Positions 11,346 to 21,670 of a stretch of DNA of 64,000 bases are shown one piece after another. Position 1 is the stretch's first letter. Every line of letters starts with the position of its first letter. The notes below the pieces were generated by a model. It searched no databases and was not told the origin of the DNA. It worked only from the letters and a program-made list of their open reading frames with translations. This DNA is from Branchipolynoe longqiensis (taxonomy: Eukaryota; Annelida; Polychaeta; Phyllodocida; Polynoidae): positions 88,697,865 to 88,761,864 of the forward strand of contig CM059190.1 of NCBI GenBank assembly GCA_030323885.1, read 5' to 3'. The position numbers were made by a program, and so were the translations under genes.

Positions 11346-11576
11346 GACTGGTTGAGAGGGAGAGCGAAAGGGAGAGAGAGAGAAAGCGAGTGATTGGCAT
11401 CGGTGGCAGCTAGCTCCATGAGCGGCATCCAAAGTGGCTGTGAAGAAACCCTGTCTGATGAATGGTCATAGCTTGAGCAGCTTACAATGCCGAGAACCAG
11501 GAGGCCATTAGCAACGCGCATGCGCAGCGCACGCGTCCATCCACGACATCCTGATTGGGCAAATCGGACGTGCTGG

Positions 11577-11875
11577 ATTGGTTGGTGGAATTTTACGTCC
11601 TGACAACGTCTAAGGTCATATCAGGAAGGGTACCCTCATGGTGTCTTCATAGTGCTGCCCCACTGGAAAATCAGGTTGTCGGCACCATAAGCCGATATCC
11701 CACTCAGACACATTATCTTGACACTGAACAAACCAGTCCTTGCCCTATCCTATTAATGCTGAGCGCCAGGCTAGGAAGCGACAAGTATCAATGTTATGAG
11801 TCACTGGTTTGACTGGATCGGGAACCGAACTCCCGATCTCTTGCACGAGAGCATCGCGCTCTACCGACGCGCTAA
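11577..11875 (-). mobile_element. SINE family 1, minus strand
   Basis: Starts ATTGGTTGGTGGAATTTTAC and ends in the head complement CATCGCGCTCTACCGACGCG. The middle keeps CACATTATCTTGACACTGAA. Confidence 0.8.
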
Positions 11876-12017
11876 ATCAGATGTGACTGGGGGAGGGGGT
11901 AGGGAGGAGGGTCTTGGGGGAGGGGGGAGGCAAGATTCTCTTACTGGGTGTTCACACAGTCTTGGGTTCTTCACCGGGACTGTAGCATGTCTAACACCAC
12001 TTTACTTATTCCAAATT

Positions 12018-13140
12018 ACCCATGCGGAAGGTCAGGAGTTCGAATCCCAGCCGAGTCAAACCAATGACTTATGCCCCTGTCAGACTACGCCGTAACAGGC
12101 CAGCGAGTGGGCAACATAAAAATCACTTTCTTACATCGAGATAAGTCGAAATTCTCGGGGTTCAAGGGCCAAATTGGATGTCAGTGCAACATAGTCGCCA
12201 TAGGTGAAACATCGGTCCAACATAGTTGTAACATGTCTCAATGAGTTAGAACCTCAAAAAGAAAAAATGCCCCAACATAAGGCTAACGAGCCTCCAGCAT
12301 GCACGGCGTCAGCCTAGCAAAACCCTAGCATTGGCTTAGCGTAGGACTCGCATAATTACACCCGCCCTAATGTAGCTACATGGGACTGACATAATTTGTA
12401 ATGTGAGTTGACATCAGGCCCGTGAGTGAGCACTGTCAGTCTAACGACAGTCCAGCATGCTCAGCATAAGGACAGCGAGCGCTCAATGCATTTGACGTAA
12501 GCGTAACGGATGCCTTTATATACTCAAAGGCAAAACATTCGCACCAGGTTCACACCACGTTCACAGCACATTCGCTTATGTTCAAAGAACATTGGAGCAT
12601 GTTACTTACGTTACGCGCCTGCCAGCCATTCATCAATTACATCGAATACATCGAGACACGTTTGATTTATGTTAGACTAACGTTAGACACATGTCAGAGA
12701 CACATAAGACCTATGTCGAGATATGTTCACACCACATTGTCAGCGCGCGGGCTGCACATTCCTCCAGGCTCTCCGTCAGTCTACCATAAGTCGACGTAGC
12801 TCAACGTAGACCGATGTAGCTCTAACAAATGTCTAACATATCTCGACATAAGCCTTACATGAGCGTAGCGTATGCCCAACGCAACCCACCGTAACGGCCT
12901 TACGTCGAGCTACGTCGAAAGTTTTGGGTATGTCTAAAAACATTGATGTCTGTCCCTGTATCTCAATGTAACTCGATGTAGGCTTAATGAGTGAGTAACA
13001 TATCTCGACGTATCTCAACGTAATGGCCAAATTTCACCTACATCAGCTTACGTGACCACGGTACGTTGTAGTGTGACAGGGGTATTATAAAATTGATACT
13101 TATCACTACCTAGACTGGCGCTTGGCATTAATACCGACCC
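12018..13140 (+). mobile_element. SINE family 1, plus strand, split by a hairpin element
   Basis: The SINE head (GGAGTTCGAATCCCAGCC ... CCAATGACTTA) ends at 12071. Its continuation (TATAAAATTGATACTTATC ...) resumes after 13084. Comparison with the copy at 832-1155 shows the two halves were contiguous. The 1013 bp between them is a hairpin element flanked by TTA on both sides. The SINE is also cut short at about 13140. Confidence 0.8.
12072..13084. mobile_element. TWA-flanked hairpin element E1
   Basis: Ends read TGCCCCTGTCAGACTACGCC and the complement of TACCCCTGTCACACTACAAC. The target duplication TTA lies at 12069-12071 and 13085-13087. The interior is full of reiterated CpG words such as TAACGTAAG, TACGTCGA and GACATAAG, in both orientations. 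A family-wide central word is present (AAGTTTTGGGTATG near 12919). There is no coding capacity. The 3-bp TWA duplication is the hallmark of PIF/Harbinger transposition. Confidence 0.75.
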
Positions 13141-13563
13141 CACAAGGGGGAGGCTAATGACTAACATGTGTATATATATAAACAATAGCCATACCAATAG
13201 AGGTGGAAAATGAATTCAGCAGAATCCAGCCACCGGAAACAGCATAGGGTGCTGCCATTTGCAATTGCAAATGGCGGCCCCTGTGGAGGCCGCCATTTTC
13301 GAGGCACCAGACAGCAGCATTGCTTATTCATATTATGGCTATGCTTAGATAAAAGATTCACCCCGTACTGATCTTTTATCTAGTCTATACTATGTTCCAT
13401 CTAATCTCTTGTAAAGAGTTGTTCCATTCGTATAATACCGACCCACCCAGGAGTGAGGCTAGTGCCTAACACATCTACATATACGTAAACAATACCTATA
13501 GTCATAGAGAGAGAAAATGAATTCACCAGAATCCAGAAACAGCTATTTCTGTGGAACTGATAT
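13141..13563. repeat. Two diverged direct repeats with strong hairpins
   Basis: A ~110-bp module beginning TAATACCGACCC and containing GAAAATGAATTCA occurs at 13131-13240 and again at 13434-13550. Between them lies a perfect 20-base palindrome (13255-13274, CCATTTGCAATTGCAAATGG). It overlaps a 10-bp-stem hairpin (13270-13279 with 13288-13297). No gene is supported. Confidence 0.65.
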
Positions 13564-13798
13564 AAACTGGTCCCAGTGCCTTCTCCCATGTTTTACCTAT
13601 CACATTCACCAGAAACCCGAACCAGGTACCAGCCGGGTATAAGTTTCAGTACTGCTGAAACTGGTTCTGGGCAAATCTGTGCTTATGAGTTATAGATTGT
13701 GTCCACTGGTGACCAGTGTGACACAAATTGTAATTAAACGGGTTCCCTGTTCCACATTGAGTACTGTAAAACATGGGAGAAGGTACTGGGACCAGTTT
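13564..13798. mobile_element. Short MITE with 33-bp inverted termini
   Basis: Bases 13564-13596 (starting AAACTGGTCCCAGTGCCTTC) pair with 13766-13798 with one mismatch in 33. The 169-bp interior has no reading frame of note. Superfamily unassigned. Confidence 0.7.
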
Positions 13799-14296
13799 CT
13801 ATTTTTCTTTTATAATTATTAAAATGTTCTTAAATGGAATAATATATGCTTCTTTTAATCAATTACCAACAAATGTCCTATTTTGTTTTAAAAAACGAAT
13901 TTGTACACCAGCCGAAACAAATACGCAAAATGTGTGGGGGGGGGGGCCTAAGCATTGTTTATTCATATTAGAGAATCTTGCCTCCCCCCTCCCCAAAGAC
14001 CCTCCTCCCTACCCCCTCCCCCATACACAAAGAGTGCGGAATGATAGTACACGAGCGCCACCTATCGTAATGGAGCAGTCACACTACGACGTGTATTCCG
14101 GAGTGCCGCCAACGCCCTTAAATATATTCAACGCGTCGAGAAACGTCAAACTTTTCGGCGAGTTTTGAGAAAACTTGACGTGTTGGGAGCGTGTTGCTGG
14201 CGCGTTATTGGCGCGGCGCCAACGTGTTCCGCCGGTGGAAAAACAATGCCGCTTGACTCAATTTCGCCAGGTTCCCACGTAGTGGTATCGGCGCAT

Positions 14297-14911
14297 TCTC
14301 TCTGTGTCTGTGTCTCTGTCTGTGTCTCTGTCTGTGTCTCTGTCTGTGTCTCTGTCTGTGCGTATGTATATGTCTGTGTCTCTGTCTGTGTCTCTGTCTG
14401 TGCGTATGTATATGTCTCTGTCTGTGTCTCTGTCTGTGTCTCTGTCTGTGTCTCTGTATCTGTCTGTGTCTCTGTCTCTGTATCTGTCTCTGTCTGTGTC
14501 TCTGTCTGTGTCTTTGTATGTGTCTCTCTCTGTGTCTCTCTCTGTGTCTCTGTCTGTATGTATGTGTCTCTGTATATGTCTCTGTTTGTGTCTCTATCTG
14601 TGTCTCTGTATGTGTCTATGTCTCTGTATCTGTCTCTCTCTCTCTGAGACACAGAGACATAGACACACAGAGACACACACACAGATACAGAGACACACAC
14701 AGACACAGAGACACACAGAGACAAATACATAGACACAGACAGAGACACAGACAGAGACACATACAGAGACACATTCAGAGACACAGACAGAGACACAGAC
14801 AGATACACAGACACAGACACAGACACATTCACAGACAGAGACACAGACAGAGACAGAGACACATTCAGAGACACAGACACACACAGACACACACAGAGAC
14901 ACAGTGACACA
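14297..14911. repeat. Inverted (CTGTGT)n / (ACAGAG)n microsatellite
   Basis: TGTCTCTGTC words fill 14297-14640. After a short (CT)n turn the same words continue as their complement (GAGACACAGA) to 14911. The tract is thus a giant imperfect hairpin rather than a simple microsatellite. Frames through it (Val/Ser/Cys or Arg/His/Thr/Gln) are artefacts. The (ACAGAG)n arm resumes at 19774. Confidence 0.9.
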
Positions 14912-15038
14912 TGTAAGATATATGGGTCAACCGGGTACACGAGGGAACCAGCTGCGACTGGTAGGTTGCCTAGGAAACTGTGGATAGAATAAACGTCGGT
15001 CACTAACTGGAACTCGAAGTGTCGACTCGTACTTTACA
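14912..15038 (+). repeat. 5' LTR (127 bp)
   Basis: Starts TGTAAGATATATGGG and ends CGTACTTTACA, giving the canonical TG...CA ends. It is identical by eye to 19647-19773. AATAAA at about 14988 is a possible polyadenylation signal. Confidence 0.93.
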
Positions 15039-15053
15039 TGGTGTCAGATGTGG
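15039..15053 (+). promoter_or_regulatory. Primer-binding site, tRNA-Leu type
   Basis: TGGTGTCAGATGTGG follows the LTR directly. TGGTGTCAGA is complementary to the 3' end of many eukaryotic tRNA-Leu species (…TCTGACACCA), which would prime minus-strand DNA synthesis. Confidence 0.75.
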
Positions 15054-15069
15054 CTTGCCTTCAGGGATT

Positions 15070-18000
15070 ATGGCATTATCTGGATTAAAACCCCCGATGC
15101 CACTCAACCTAGAGGGCAATCTCACTCTGAACTGGTATCAATGGATTGATTCATACAAGATTTATGCGACAGCGGCCGGAGTAAGTAACAAGTCGGAGAA
15201 AGTCCAGTGCTGCGTGTTTTTACACGTAGCAGGGGCTGAAGCACAGAAGATACATCGCACACTGGATATAAATACAGCTGATCAGGACAAGATAGAAATT
15301 TTAATTGCGGCTTTCAAAAAATATTGCGAAGGTAAGACGAACATTACGGTGGTCAGATACCAGTTTAATACGCTCAACCAGACAAACGAAGGAATGGACA
15401 CGTACATCAGAACGCTTCGAAATCGAGTGTCCTTTTGTCAATACGGTGCTCTCGAGGACTCATTATTATGTGATAGACTTGTATGTGGCATCAAAAGCAA
15501 AAACCTCCGAGATCGTTTATTGCAGACTAACAATTTGTCATTGGGTATGTGCATTAATATGTGTCGGTTGAGTGAGCACAGATCAGAGTTGTTAACAGAT
15601 GTGTCGTATAATGTGTCAGCTGAAAATGTCGATATGATTTCCAAAGTAAATCACGGCATGACGTCACAGCGCCAGCCGGCGCCATGGAGACGGACGACAC
15701 ATCAACAACAAATGTCTTCACATTCCAGTTTATCTGGTCCGAAGTGTTTTAATTGTGGATACCAACACTTACAAGGACGATGCCCAGCAAAAGACAAGCA
15801 ATGCATTGCCTGTGGACGAAGTGGACATTTTATTAAAATGTGTAAAAGTAATGCGAATCGACGTACAGTAGTCAATGAAGTGGGCGTCGATCGAAACGAT
15901 GACACGATACAGTGGATACGTAGGGACGAGGGAGATGACGTCACACACGATCTGTTCGTGGGTACACTGAACGACAACGATGCAGATAAGGATAGTCTAT
16001 GGTATGCCAATATCGTAGTAAACGGCCAAGTGATCAAGTTCAAGCTGGACACGGGATCGCAGGCAAACATCATTCCAAGAGAGGTTTATGACAAAATTGG
16101 TGGGTTGGCGTTATCACCATCACGTTGTCACCTCGTGACGTATTCAGGTGAGCGAATCCGGCCGATGGGGGAGTCATGGATCGAAATCCGTGGTCATCCA
16201 TTAAAATTCCAAGTCACAAAAGAAGGGAGCCCCCTTCTAGGAAAGTGTGCGTGTGTCGAACTGAATTTGATTACGAGAGTGGATTCCATATCAGACATAA
16301 TGGACCAAGAATCAAGTGCTGATGAACTGGTAAATACCTATGCTGATGTATTTCAGGGTCTTGGGAAAATAAAAGTTAACGCTCACATTCATATTGATAC
16401 CACCGTAACCCCTATTGTTGATGCCCCAAGGAGGATACCCCATGCAATAACCCTTGATGTACGCAATGAGTTAGATAGAATGCTAGCATTAGGAGTCATA
16501 GTAAAACAATCGGAATCCACCCCTTGGGTCAGTTCCATAACTATTGTGAGGAAACCCGGTAAGATACGGATTTGTTTAGATCCTACCAAATTAAATAAAG
16601 CAATTTTAAGAGGCCCTTATCCAACCCGTACTATTGAAGAGGTAGTTGCAAATACGAGTGGGGCCACAGTATTCTCAGTGATAGATGCTAATAGCGGGTA
16701 TTGGCAGGTTGAATTGGATGAGGCCAGCTCTCATTTGTGTACATTCAACACGCCATGGGGCAGGTACAGGTATACGCGTTTACCGTTCGGGATAAAGACA
16801 GCTGGTGACATATTTATAGAAGAAATGAATGGGATACTGTCAGGGTTAGAAGGTGTTAATGTGATAACAGATGACATTTTAGTTTATGGTAAAGTTGTTA
16901 AAGAACATAACAGTCGACTTAAAACAGTGTTAGAAAGAGCCAGGAAATGTAATTTGAAGCTTAACCCTAAAAAATCTGTAATATGCAAATCACAAGTTAA
17001 CTATGTAGGTCATTTGTTAACATCCAATGGGCTGTTACCTAACAAAAACCGCATTCAGGCTATTATTGATTTGCCTACACCCCAGGACAAAAAAGCTGTA
17101 CAACGGTTTCTAGGGATGGTTGGTTACGTCAGTAAGTTTATACCCAACATGGCGGAAGTAACCAAACCTTTACGGGTAATCCTAAGCAAAGACATCGCAT
17201 GGCACTGGCAAACAGAACAAATAAAAGCAATTGAAACACTTAAGCATCTGTTAACTACAGCCCCCATCCTGAAATATTATGATGCCAATCAGGACATAGT
17301 TTTACAAGTGGACGCTTCCAAATCTGGGCTGGGAGCAACATTATTTCAGGAAAAGAGGCCAGTTGCCATGGCGTCGAAGGCTTTGGATAAAACGCAATCA
17401 AATTATGCTGTAATAGACAAGGAATTGCTAGCAATTTGTTTCGGATGTAAAAAATTTCATGAATATATTTTTGGGAAAACTGTAACCGTTGAGACCGATC
17501 ACAAACCTCTAGTAGCAATTATGAACAAACCAATACATACCTTATCTGCAAGAATGCAGCGTATGAGAATGCGTTTGCAAAATTACGACATATCTGTGGT
17601 CCATACTAAAAGCACCCTAATGTTTTTTGCAGACACACTGTCACGGGCACACACAACACTAACGAGCCCTGATGACTTATTCGACAACGACATAACGGTG
17701 GCAGCAGTGGACATAGAGCATAACATTATGAACAGAATCAAAACAGAGGTGGCAAAAGACAACGCTTTACAGAAAATTATAGTATTAACAAGAGAGGGGT
17801 GGCCCAAACATAACAGGGGTTTGCACCCCAGTATAAAACCATTTTTTATGTACAGATCTAACATCACAATACACGACGACATTTTACTCAAAGATAACCG
17901 CATTATTATCCCTAAAGCCCTACAAAAAGAAATGTTAAACAGGGTACACGAGTCACATCTGGGTGTGGTACGATGTAAACAATTGGCACGTGATACCATT

Positions 18001-18426
18001 TTTTTGCCTGGGTTAGGTAATCACATTGAAGACATGGTGTCACGCTGCCAAATATGTCAGGGATTACGAAATAAACAAGCCGCTGAACCTTTGATAAGCC
18101 ATGAAGTAATAGATATACCGTACTATAAGATTGGGGTGGACCTGTTCTATGTTGAACACACAACATATTTGCTATTGGTGGATTACTACACAAAATTCCC
18201 AGAAGTGATAGAGTTGACAAGTACAACAAGTATGTCTATAATTGATGCTATGAGGCAGGTATTTGGTAGGTACGGGATACCAAAATACGTAGTTTCAGAT
18301 AATGGACCTCAATTCAGTATTTGCGCTTTGCAAATGAATATGAATTTATTCCGGTCTTTTCAAATCCAATGTTCCCCCAAAGTAACGGTCAGGTTGAGAG
18401 ATATGTACAAACTATTAAACGTATGA
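15070..18426 (+). CDS. Gag-Pol polyprotein of the Ty3/Gypsy element (frame broken in integrase)
   Basis: Fused Gag-Pol of about 1118 residues from the first ATG after the LTR; an upstream GTG at 15019 lies inside the LTR and is not used here. In order: a capsid-like Gag N-terminus; two zinc knuckles (CX2CX3HX4C at residue ~226 and CX2CX4HX4C at ~245); a retropepsin active site DTGS at ~327; reverse transcriptase with LDPTKLNKAI, LPFGIKTAGDIF and a TDDILVYG catalytic motif (~600, where many relatives have YIDD or ADD); RNase H with VDASKSG (~747); integrase with an HHCC zinc-binding region (~960-997), first Asp in GVDLF and second Asp in VSDNG (~1077). Soon after that Asp the frame leaves the conserved integrase sequence and stops at 18426. 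Family characters resemble the Mag/K02A2.6-like Gypsy branch (inference). Confidence 0.92.
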   Translation: MALSGLKPPMPLNLEGNLTLNWYQWIDSYKIYATAAGVSNKSEKVQCCVFLHVAGAEAQKIHRTLDINTADQDKIEILIAAFKKYCEGKTNITVVRYQFNTLNQTNEGMDTYIRTLRNRVSFCQYGALEDSLLCDRLVCGIKSKNLRDRLLQTNNLSLGMCINMCRLSEHRSELLTDVSYNVSAENVDMISKVNHGMTSQRQPAPWRRTTHQQQMSSHSSLSGPKCFNCGYQHLQGRCPAKDKQCIACGRSGHFIKMCKSNANRRTVVNEVGVDRNDDTIQWIRRDEGDDVTHDLFVGTLNDNDADKDSLWYANIVVNGQVIKFKLDTGSQANIIPREVYDKIGGLALSPSRCHLVTYSGERIRPMGESWIEIRGHPLKFQVTKEGSPLLGKCACVELNLITRVDSISDIMDQESSADELVNTYADVFQGLGKIKVNAHIHIDTTVTPIVDAPRRIPHAITLDVRNELDRMLALGVIVKQSESTPWVSSITIVRKPGKIRICLDPTKLNKAILRGPYPTRTIEEVVANTSGATVFSVIDANSGYWQVELDEASSHLCTFNTPWGRYRYTRLPFGIKTAGDIFIEEMNGILSGLEGVNVITDDILVYGKVVKEHNSRLKTVLERARKCNLKLNPKKSVICKSQVNYVGHLLTSNGLLPNKNRIQAIIDLPTPQDKKAVQRFLGMVGYVSKFIPNMAEVTKPLRVILSKDIAWHWQTEQIKAIETLKHLLTTAPILKYYDANQDIVLQVDASKSGLGATLFQEKRPVAMASKALDKTQSNYAVIDKELLAICFGCKKFHEYIFGKTVTVETDHKPLVAIMNKPIHTLSARMQRMRMRLQNYDISVVHTKSTLMFFADTLSRAHTTLTSPDDLFDNDITVAAVDIEHNIMNRIKTEVAKDNALQKIIVLTREGWPKHNRGLHPSIKPFFMYRSNITIHDDILLKDNRIIIPKALQKEMLNRVHESHLGVVRCKQLARDTIFLPGLGNHIEDMVSRCQICQGLRNKQAAEPLISHEVIDIPYYKIGVDLFYVEHTTYLLLVDYYTKFPEVIELTSTTSMSIIDAMRQVFGRYGIPKYVVSDNGPQFSICALQMNMNLFRSFQIQCSPKVTVRLRDMYKLLNV

Positions 18427-18830
18427 TTAAAAAATCAGTGCTTGACAAAAAAGACATTAACATTGCCTTGCTGAATTACAGAAATACAACCTTGCAAGGC
18501 ATGGGTGCCTCTCCAGCTAAATTATTAATGTCTCGAACACTCAGATCAAAAATTCCGATTTTGGAGAAACAATTAAGGCCACAGCCACAACTATCGAAGA
18601 GAAACGAAATACATCATTCACAACAAATACAAAAAAGATACTATGATACAAGTGCAGGTCCGGAACACAAATTATTGGGAATAGGAGAACGGGTACGTTA
18701 TCTGGACCGCAGAGGCGAATGGCAATCTGGTAAAATTGTGAAGGCAAATACACCTGGTCCACGGGATTACGTTATTGTAAATAAACAACATCATTTCATA
18801 AAAAGAAATCGCCGACACATGTTTAAATAA
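18321..18830 (+). pseudogene. C-terminal part of the integrase, displaced into another frame
   Basis: This frame carries the rest of the integrase core, including the conserved NGQVERYVQTIK segment with the third catalytic acidic residue, followed by the C-terminal domain and a stop at 18828-18830. It lies one base out of register with the main polyprotein. The switch falls at about 18316-18320, between the second Asp and the Glu of the catalytic triad. There is no classical slippery heptamer and the position is inside a domain. It is therefore better explained by a small deletion (or a sequencing error) than by programmed frameshifting. Confidence 0.85.
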
Positions 18831-19646
18831 AAAAATGTTGATGAAAAACCCAGCTCCCCAAAGACAAAGGATATACAGACAATTCCATATACCAGTAGAT
18901 ACGGCCGGGATATTCGCCCGGTTAACAGAATGGGTTTTTGAGTCCAAGTTCACTCATTTGCATGTCTGGTGGTGTCAATAGACAATTGGTCAAGTTTGAA
19001 CATGTGATTTAAGTACAGTGCATATTAACTATAGAAGATAAGTCAATGCTAATCATTCAAGGTTTACAAAACGAATAAAATCTGGAATGGATTTCACACC
19101 ACACCGAAATTGATGTATACTGATGTGTATAGACCCAGCAATTAAATTAAATTAACCACGTGTTGTATCACGAGATGTTAGAACATAAAATAAGATAATG
19201 TTTAAGTAACTTCAATAATTAAAACATAATTAATACAACATTATACTGAACGCTATAATCAAGTGTACAGAAAATCAATATTTATTAGAGTAATTACAGT
19301 GTGCATGTCAGCTAAAGTTACATATTATCACTTGTTATCGCATACTGTCATCAAAACATAAAGTTGTTCGAGTTGTTAATAGTTATAAAGTTATTGTAGG
19401 CGTGTAAGATGTTGTTTCTTGTATCAATGGATATTCCTGTGTTAATGGAGACTCACACGTATCTCTACCGTTATCAAATAAATGCTCTTGGACTGTTAAC
19501 ATTTATGGGGGGAGGGAGTCGATATTTATTGTATTTATCATCTGTTGTAATTTATTAGATTTGTTGCATGATGTAAGTTATTTTATTTATCATATTTATT
19601 GTATGTGGGGAGTTGTTGTAGTCCATGAATTCTGATGAAAGGGAGA
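18831..19646 (+). other. Non-coding 3' part of the LTR retrotransposon
   Basis: About 816 AT-rich bases between the end of the integrase frame and the 3' LTR, with no envelope-like gene. The polypurine tract GAAAGGGAGA (19637-19646) abuts the LTR and would prime plus-strand DNA synthesis. Confidence 0.8.
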
Positions 19647-19773
19647 TGTAAGATATATGGGTCAACCGGGTACACGAGGGAACCAGCTGCGACTGGTAGG
19701 TTGCCTAGGAAACTGTGGATAGAATAAACGTCGGTCACTAACTGGAACTCGAAGTGTCGACTCGTACTTTACA
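19647..19773 (+). repeat. 3' LTR (127 bp)
   Basis: Identical by eye to the 5' LTR, followed by the target duplication ACACA. Confidence 0.93.
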
Positions 19774-20825
19774 ACACACACACCGAGACACAGATACACA
19801 TACAGAGACACACACAGAGACACAGGCAGAGACACATACATAGACACAGATAGAGACACAGACAGAGACACAGACAGTGACACATACATAGACACATACA
19901 TAGACACAGACAGAGACAGAGACAGAGACACAGACACAGACAGAGACATAGACATAGACACAGACACAGACAGAGACACAGACAGAGACACAGACACAGA
20001 CAGAGACACAGACAGAGACACATTCAGAGACAGAGACACAGACAGATACACAGACATAGACACAGAGACACAGACAGACACAGACAGAGACACATACAGA
20101 GACAGACACAGAGACAGTGACAGAGAGACAGACACAGAGACACAGACAGAGACACAGACATAGACACATACAGAGACACATTCAGAGACAGAGACACAGA
20201 CAGAGACACAGACAGAGACACACACAGAGACACATTCAGAGACAGAGACACAGACAGAGACACATACAGAGACAGACACAGAGACACTGACAGAGAGACA
20301 GACACAGACACAGACACAGACAGAGACACAGACAGAGACACAGACAGACACACAGACAGACACACAGACAGACACAGACAGAGACACAGGCAGAGACACA
20401 TTCAGAGACAGAGACACAGACAGAGACACAGACACAGACACAGACAGAGACACATTCAGAGACACAGACACAGACAGATACACAGACAGAGACACAGACA
20501 GAGACACAGACAGAGACACAGACAGAGACACATTCAGAGACACAGACATAGACAGAGACACACACAGACACACACAGAGACACAGTGACACACACACAGA
20601 CACAGATACACAGACAGAGACACATACATAGACACAGAGAGAGACACAGACAGACACATACAGAGACACAGACAGAGACACAGACAGAGACACATTCAGA
20701 GACAGAGACACATACAGAGACACACACACAGACACACACAGACACACACAGACACATAGACACACACACAGAGACACACATACACACACAGAGACACAGA
20801 GACACACACAGAGACACACACACAG
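19774..20825. repeat. (ACAGAG)n / GAGACACA microsatellite, continuation
   Basis: More than 1 kb of GAGACACAGACA words with scattered variants (ACATTCAGAGAC, ACATACAGAGAC). It is the part of the E2 right arm displaced by the retrotransposon. The long Val/Ser/Cys/Leu frames on the minus strand are not genes. Confidence 0.93.
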
Positions 20826-21195
20826 CAAAGTGCGAGCAACGTTCCTCCAATGCGCTTGTACGTCCTGCAAACGCGCCCGTAACGTGCTACGCAACACGTC
20901 GGCGCATCCCCCCGGGGGGGGGGGGGGACACGTCGGCCCGCGTCGCCCAGCGCCGAAAAGAAGAAAAAAAGTTTTGTGCAAGCACAAAACTTTCGGCGCT
21001 GGGTGACGCGCGCCGACGCGTTGTATCAAAGCGACCTGTCAATCATAGTGTACCGACGTGTACCGACGCGCCGGCAATGCGTTGCTAACGCGTTGCCGGC
21101 GCGTTCCGACGGGTTCCGACGTTTCGACCAAAAACACAACACGTTGGCACGCGTTGTCCAACGCCGGGCGAACACGTCGTAGTGTGACTGCTCCA
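20826..21195. other. Right arm of hairpin element E2
   Basis: GC-rich words (ACGCGTTG, CCGACGCG, GTACCGACGTG) reiterate in both orientations. There is a C6/G14 homopolymer switch at about 20909-20928 and a perfect 10-bp-stem hairpin at 20968-20989. Confidence 0.6.
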
Positions 21196-21670
21196 CCGGC
21201 AAGCCATATTGAGGTAAATCTGACTAACTACACACTTGTTGTCGTGTCTGCGTTCGATTACCATATCGCTTAGATGACTACTATACACTGGGTGCCAAGA
21301 CAATCAAGATCGGTTCGCAGTGAAAGGCTTTCATGGCCGGTCAGGAGCGAGCTGCCGACGGGCTGTTTCACTGCCAGAAAACCCGTTAACACGTCCAACG
21401 GCGGCTCGGTTCGCGACGCCACCACCAGGTGGCGACAATGGCGAATCAATGTCGTCTGCGCGCCACCGTCGGATCATTTCACCGCGCGGAACAATCAGCC
21501 ACATTCTGCCGCACAAAGTAGTTTCCACCTCTCTCACCGCCCCCCCCCCCCGCATCGCCTCGCCCCCCACCCACCCACCCCAGCGTGGTGCAGGCGCATG
21601 CGCGCTAATGCTACTCGGGTGGCGCCCCCTGGCTGGGGTGGTGCGTAAATGCATCTGGGGTCTTGGCGCC
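21196..21670. other. Unassigned GC-rich region
   Basis: About 475 bases between two mobile elements. Overlapping frames of about 110-130 codons occur on both strands but show no domain and reflect GC richness. A C-run lies at 21540-21550. Confidence 0.4.

Larger units (their letters stand above)
14912..19773 (+). mobile_element. Ty3/Gypsy LTR retrotransposon, full length, recently inserted
   Basis: A 4862-bp element with two 127-bp LTRs that are identical by eye, a 5-bp target duplication (ACACA at 14907-14911 and 19774-19778), a tRNA-Leu-type primer-binding site, a single long Gag-Pol frame and a polypurine tract. Domain order (Gag zinc knuckles, protease, reverse transcriptase, RNase H, integrase) is that of the Ty3/Gypsy group. 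It sits inside the (ACAGAG)n arm of E2. One frameshift in the integrase core probably makes this copy non-autonomous despite its youth. Confidence 0.93.
14071..21195. mobile_element. TWA-type hairpin element E2 with microsatellite arms, interrupted by an LTR retrotransposon
   Basis: The left end TGGAGCAGTCACACTACGAC and following GTGT are repeated exactly, inverted, at the right end (21172-21195). Sub-terminal words match element E6: GAAACGTCAAACTTTTCGGC occurs at 14140 and at 50140. The family central word is present as AGTTTTGTGCAAGCACAAAA (20968-20989). The arms are (CTGTGT)n that switches to (ACAGAG)n at about 14640. TAA precedes the left end, but the right flank is CCG, so no target duplication is preserved. 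Without the retrotransposon the element would be about 2.26 kb. Confidence 0.65.

Noticed and set aside
14907..14916. Programmed frameshift as the explanation for the split integrase frame
   Set aside because: The register change lies within the integrase core at about 18316-18320, has no slippery heptamer, and is not at a Gag/Pol boundary; a small deletion or sequencing error is simpler.
19662..21029. 455-codon Val/Ser/Cys/Leu frame on the minus strand
   Set aside because: Reads through the (ACAGAG)n microsatellite and partly through the 3' LTR; low complexity and not a protein.
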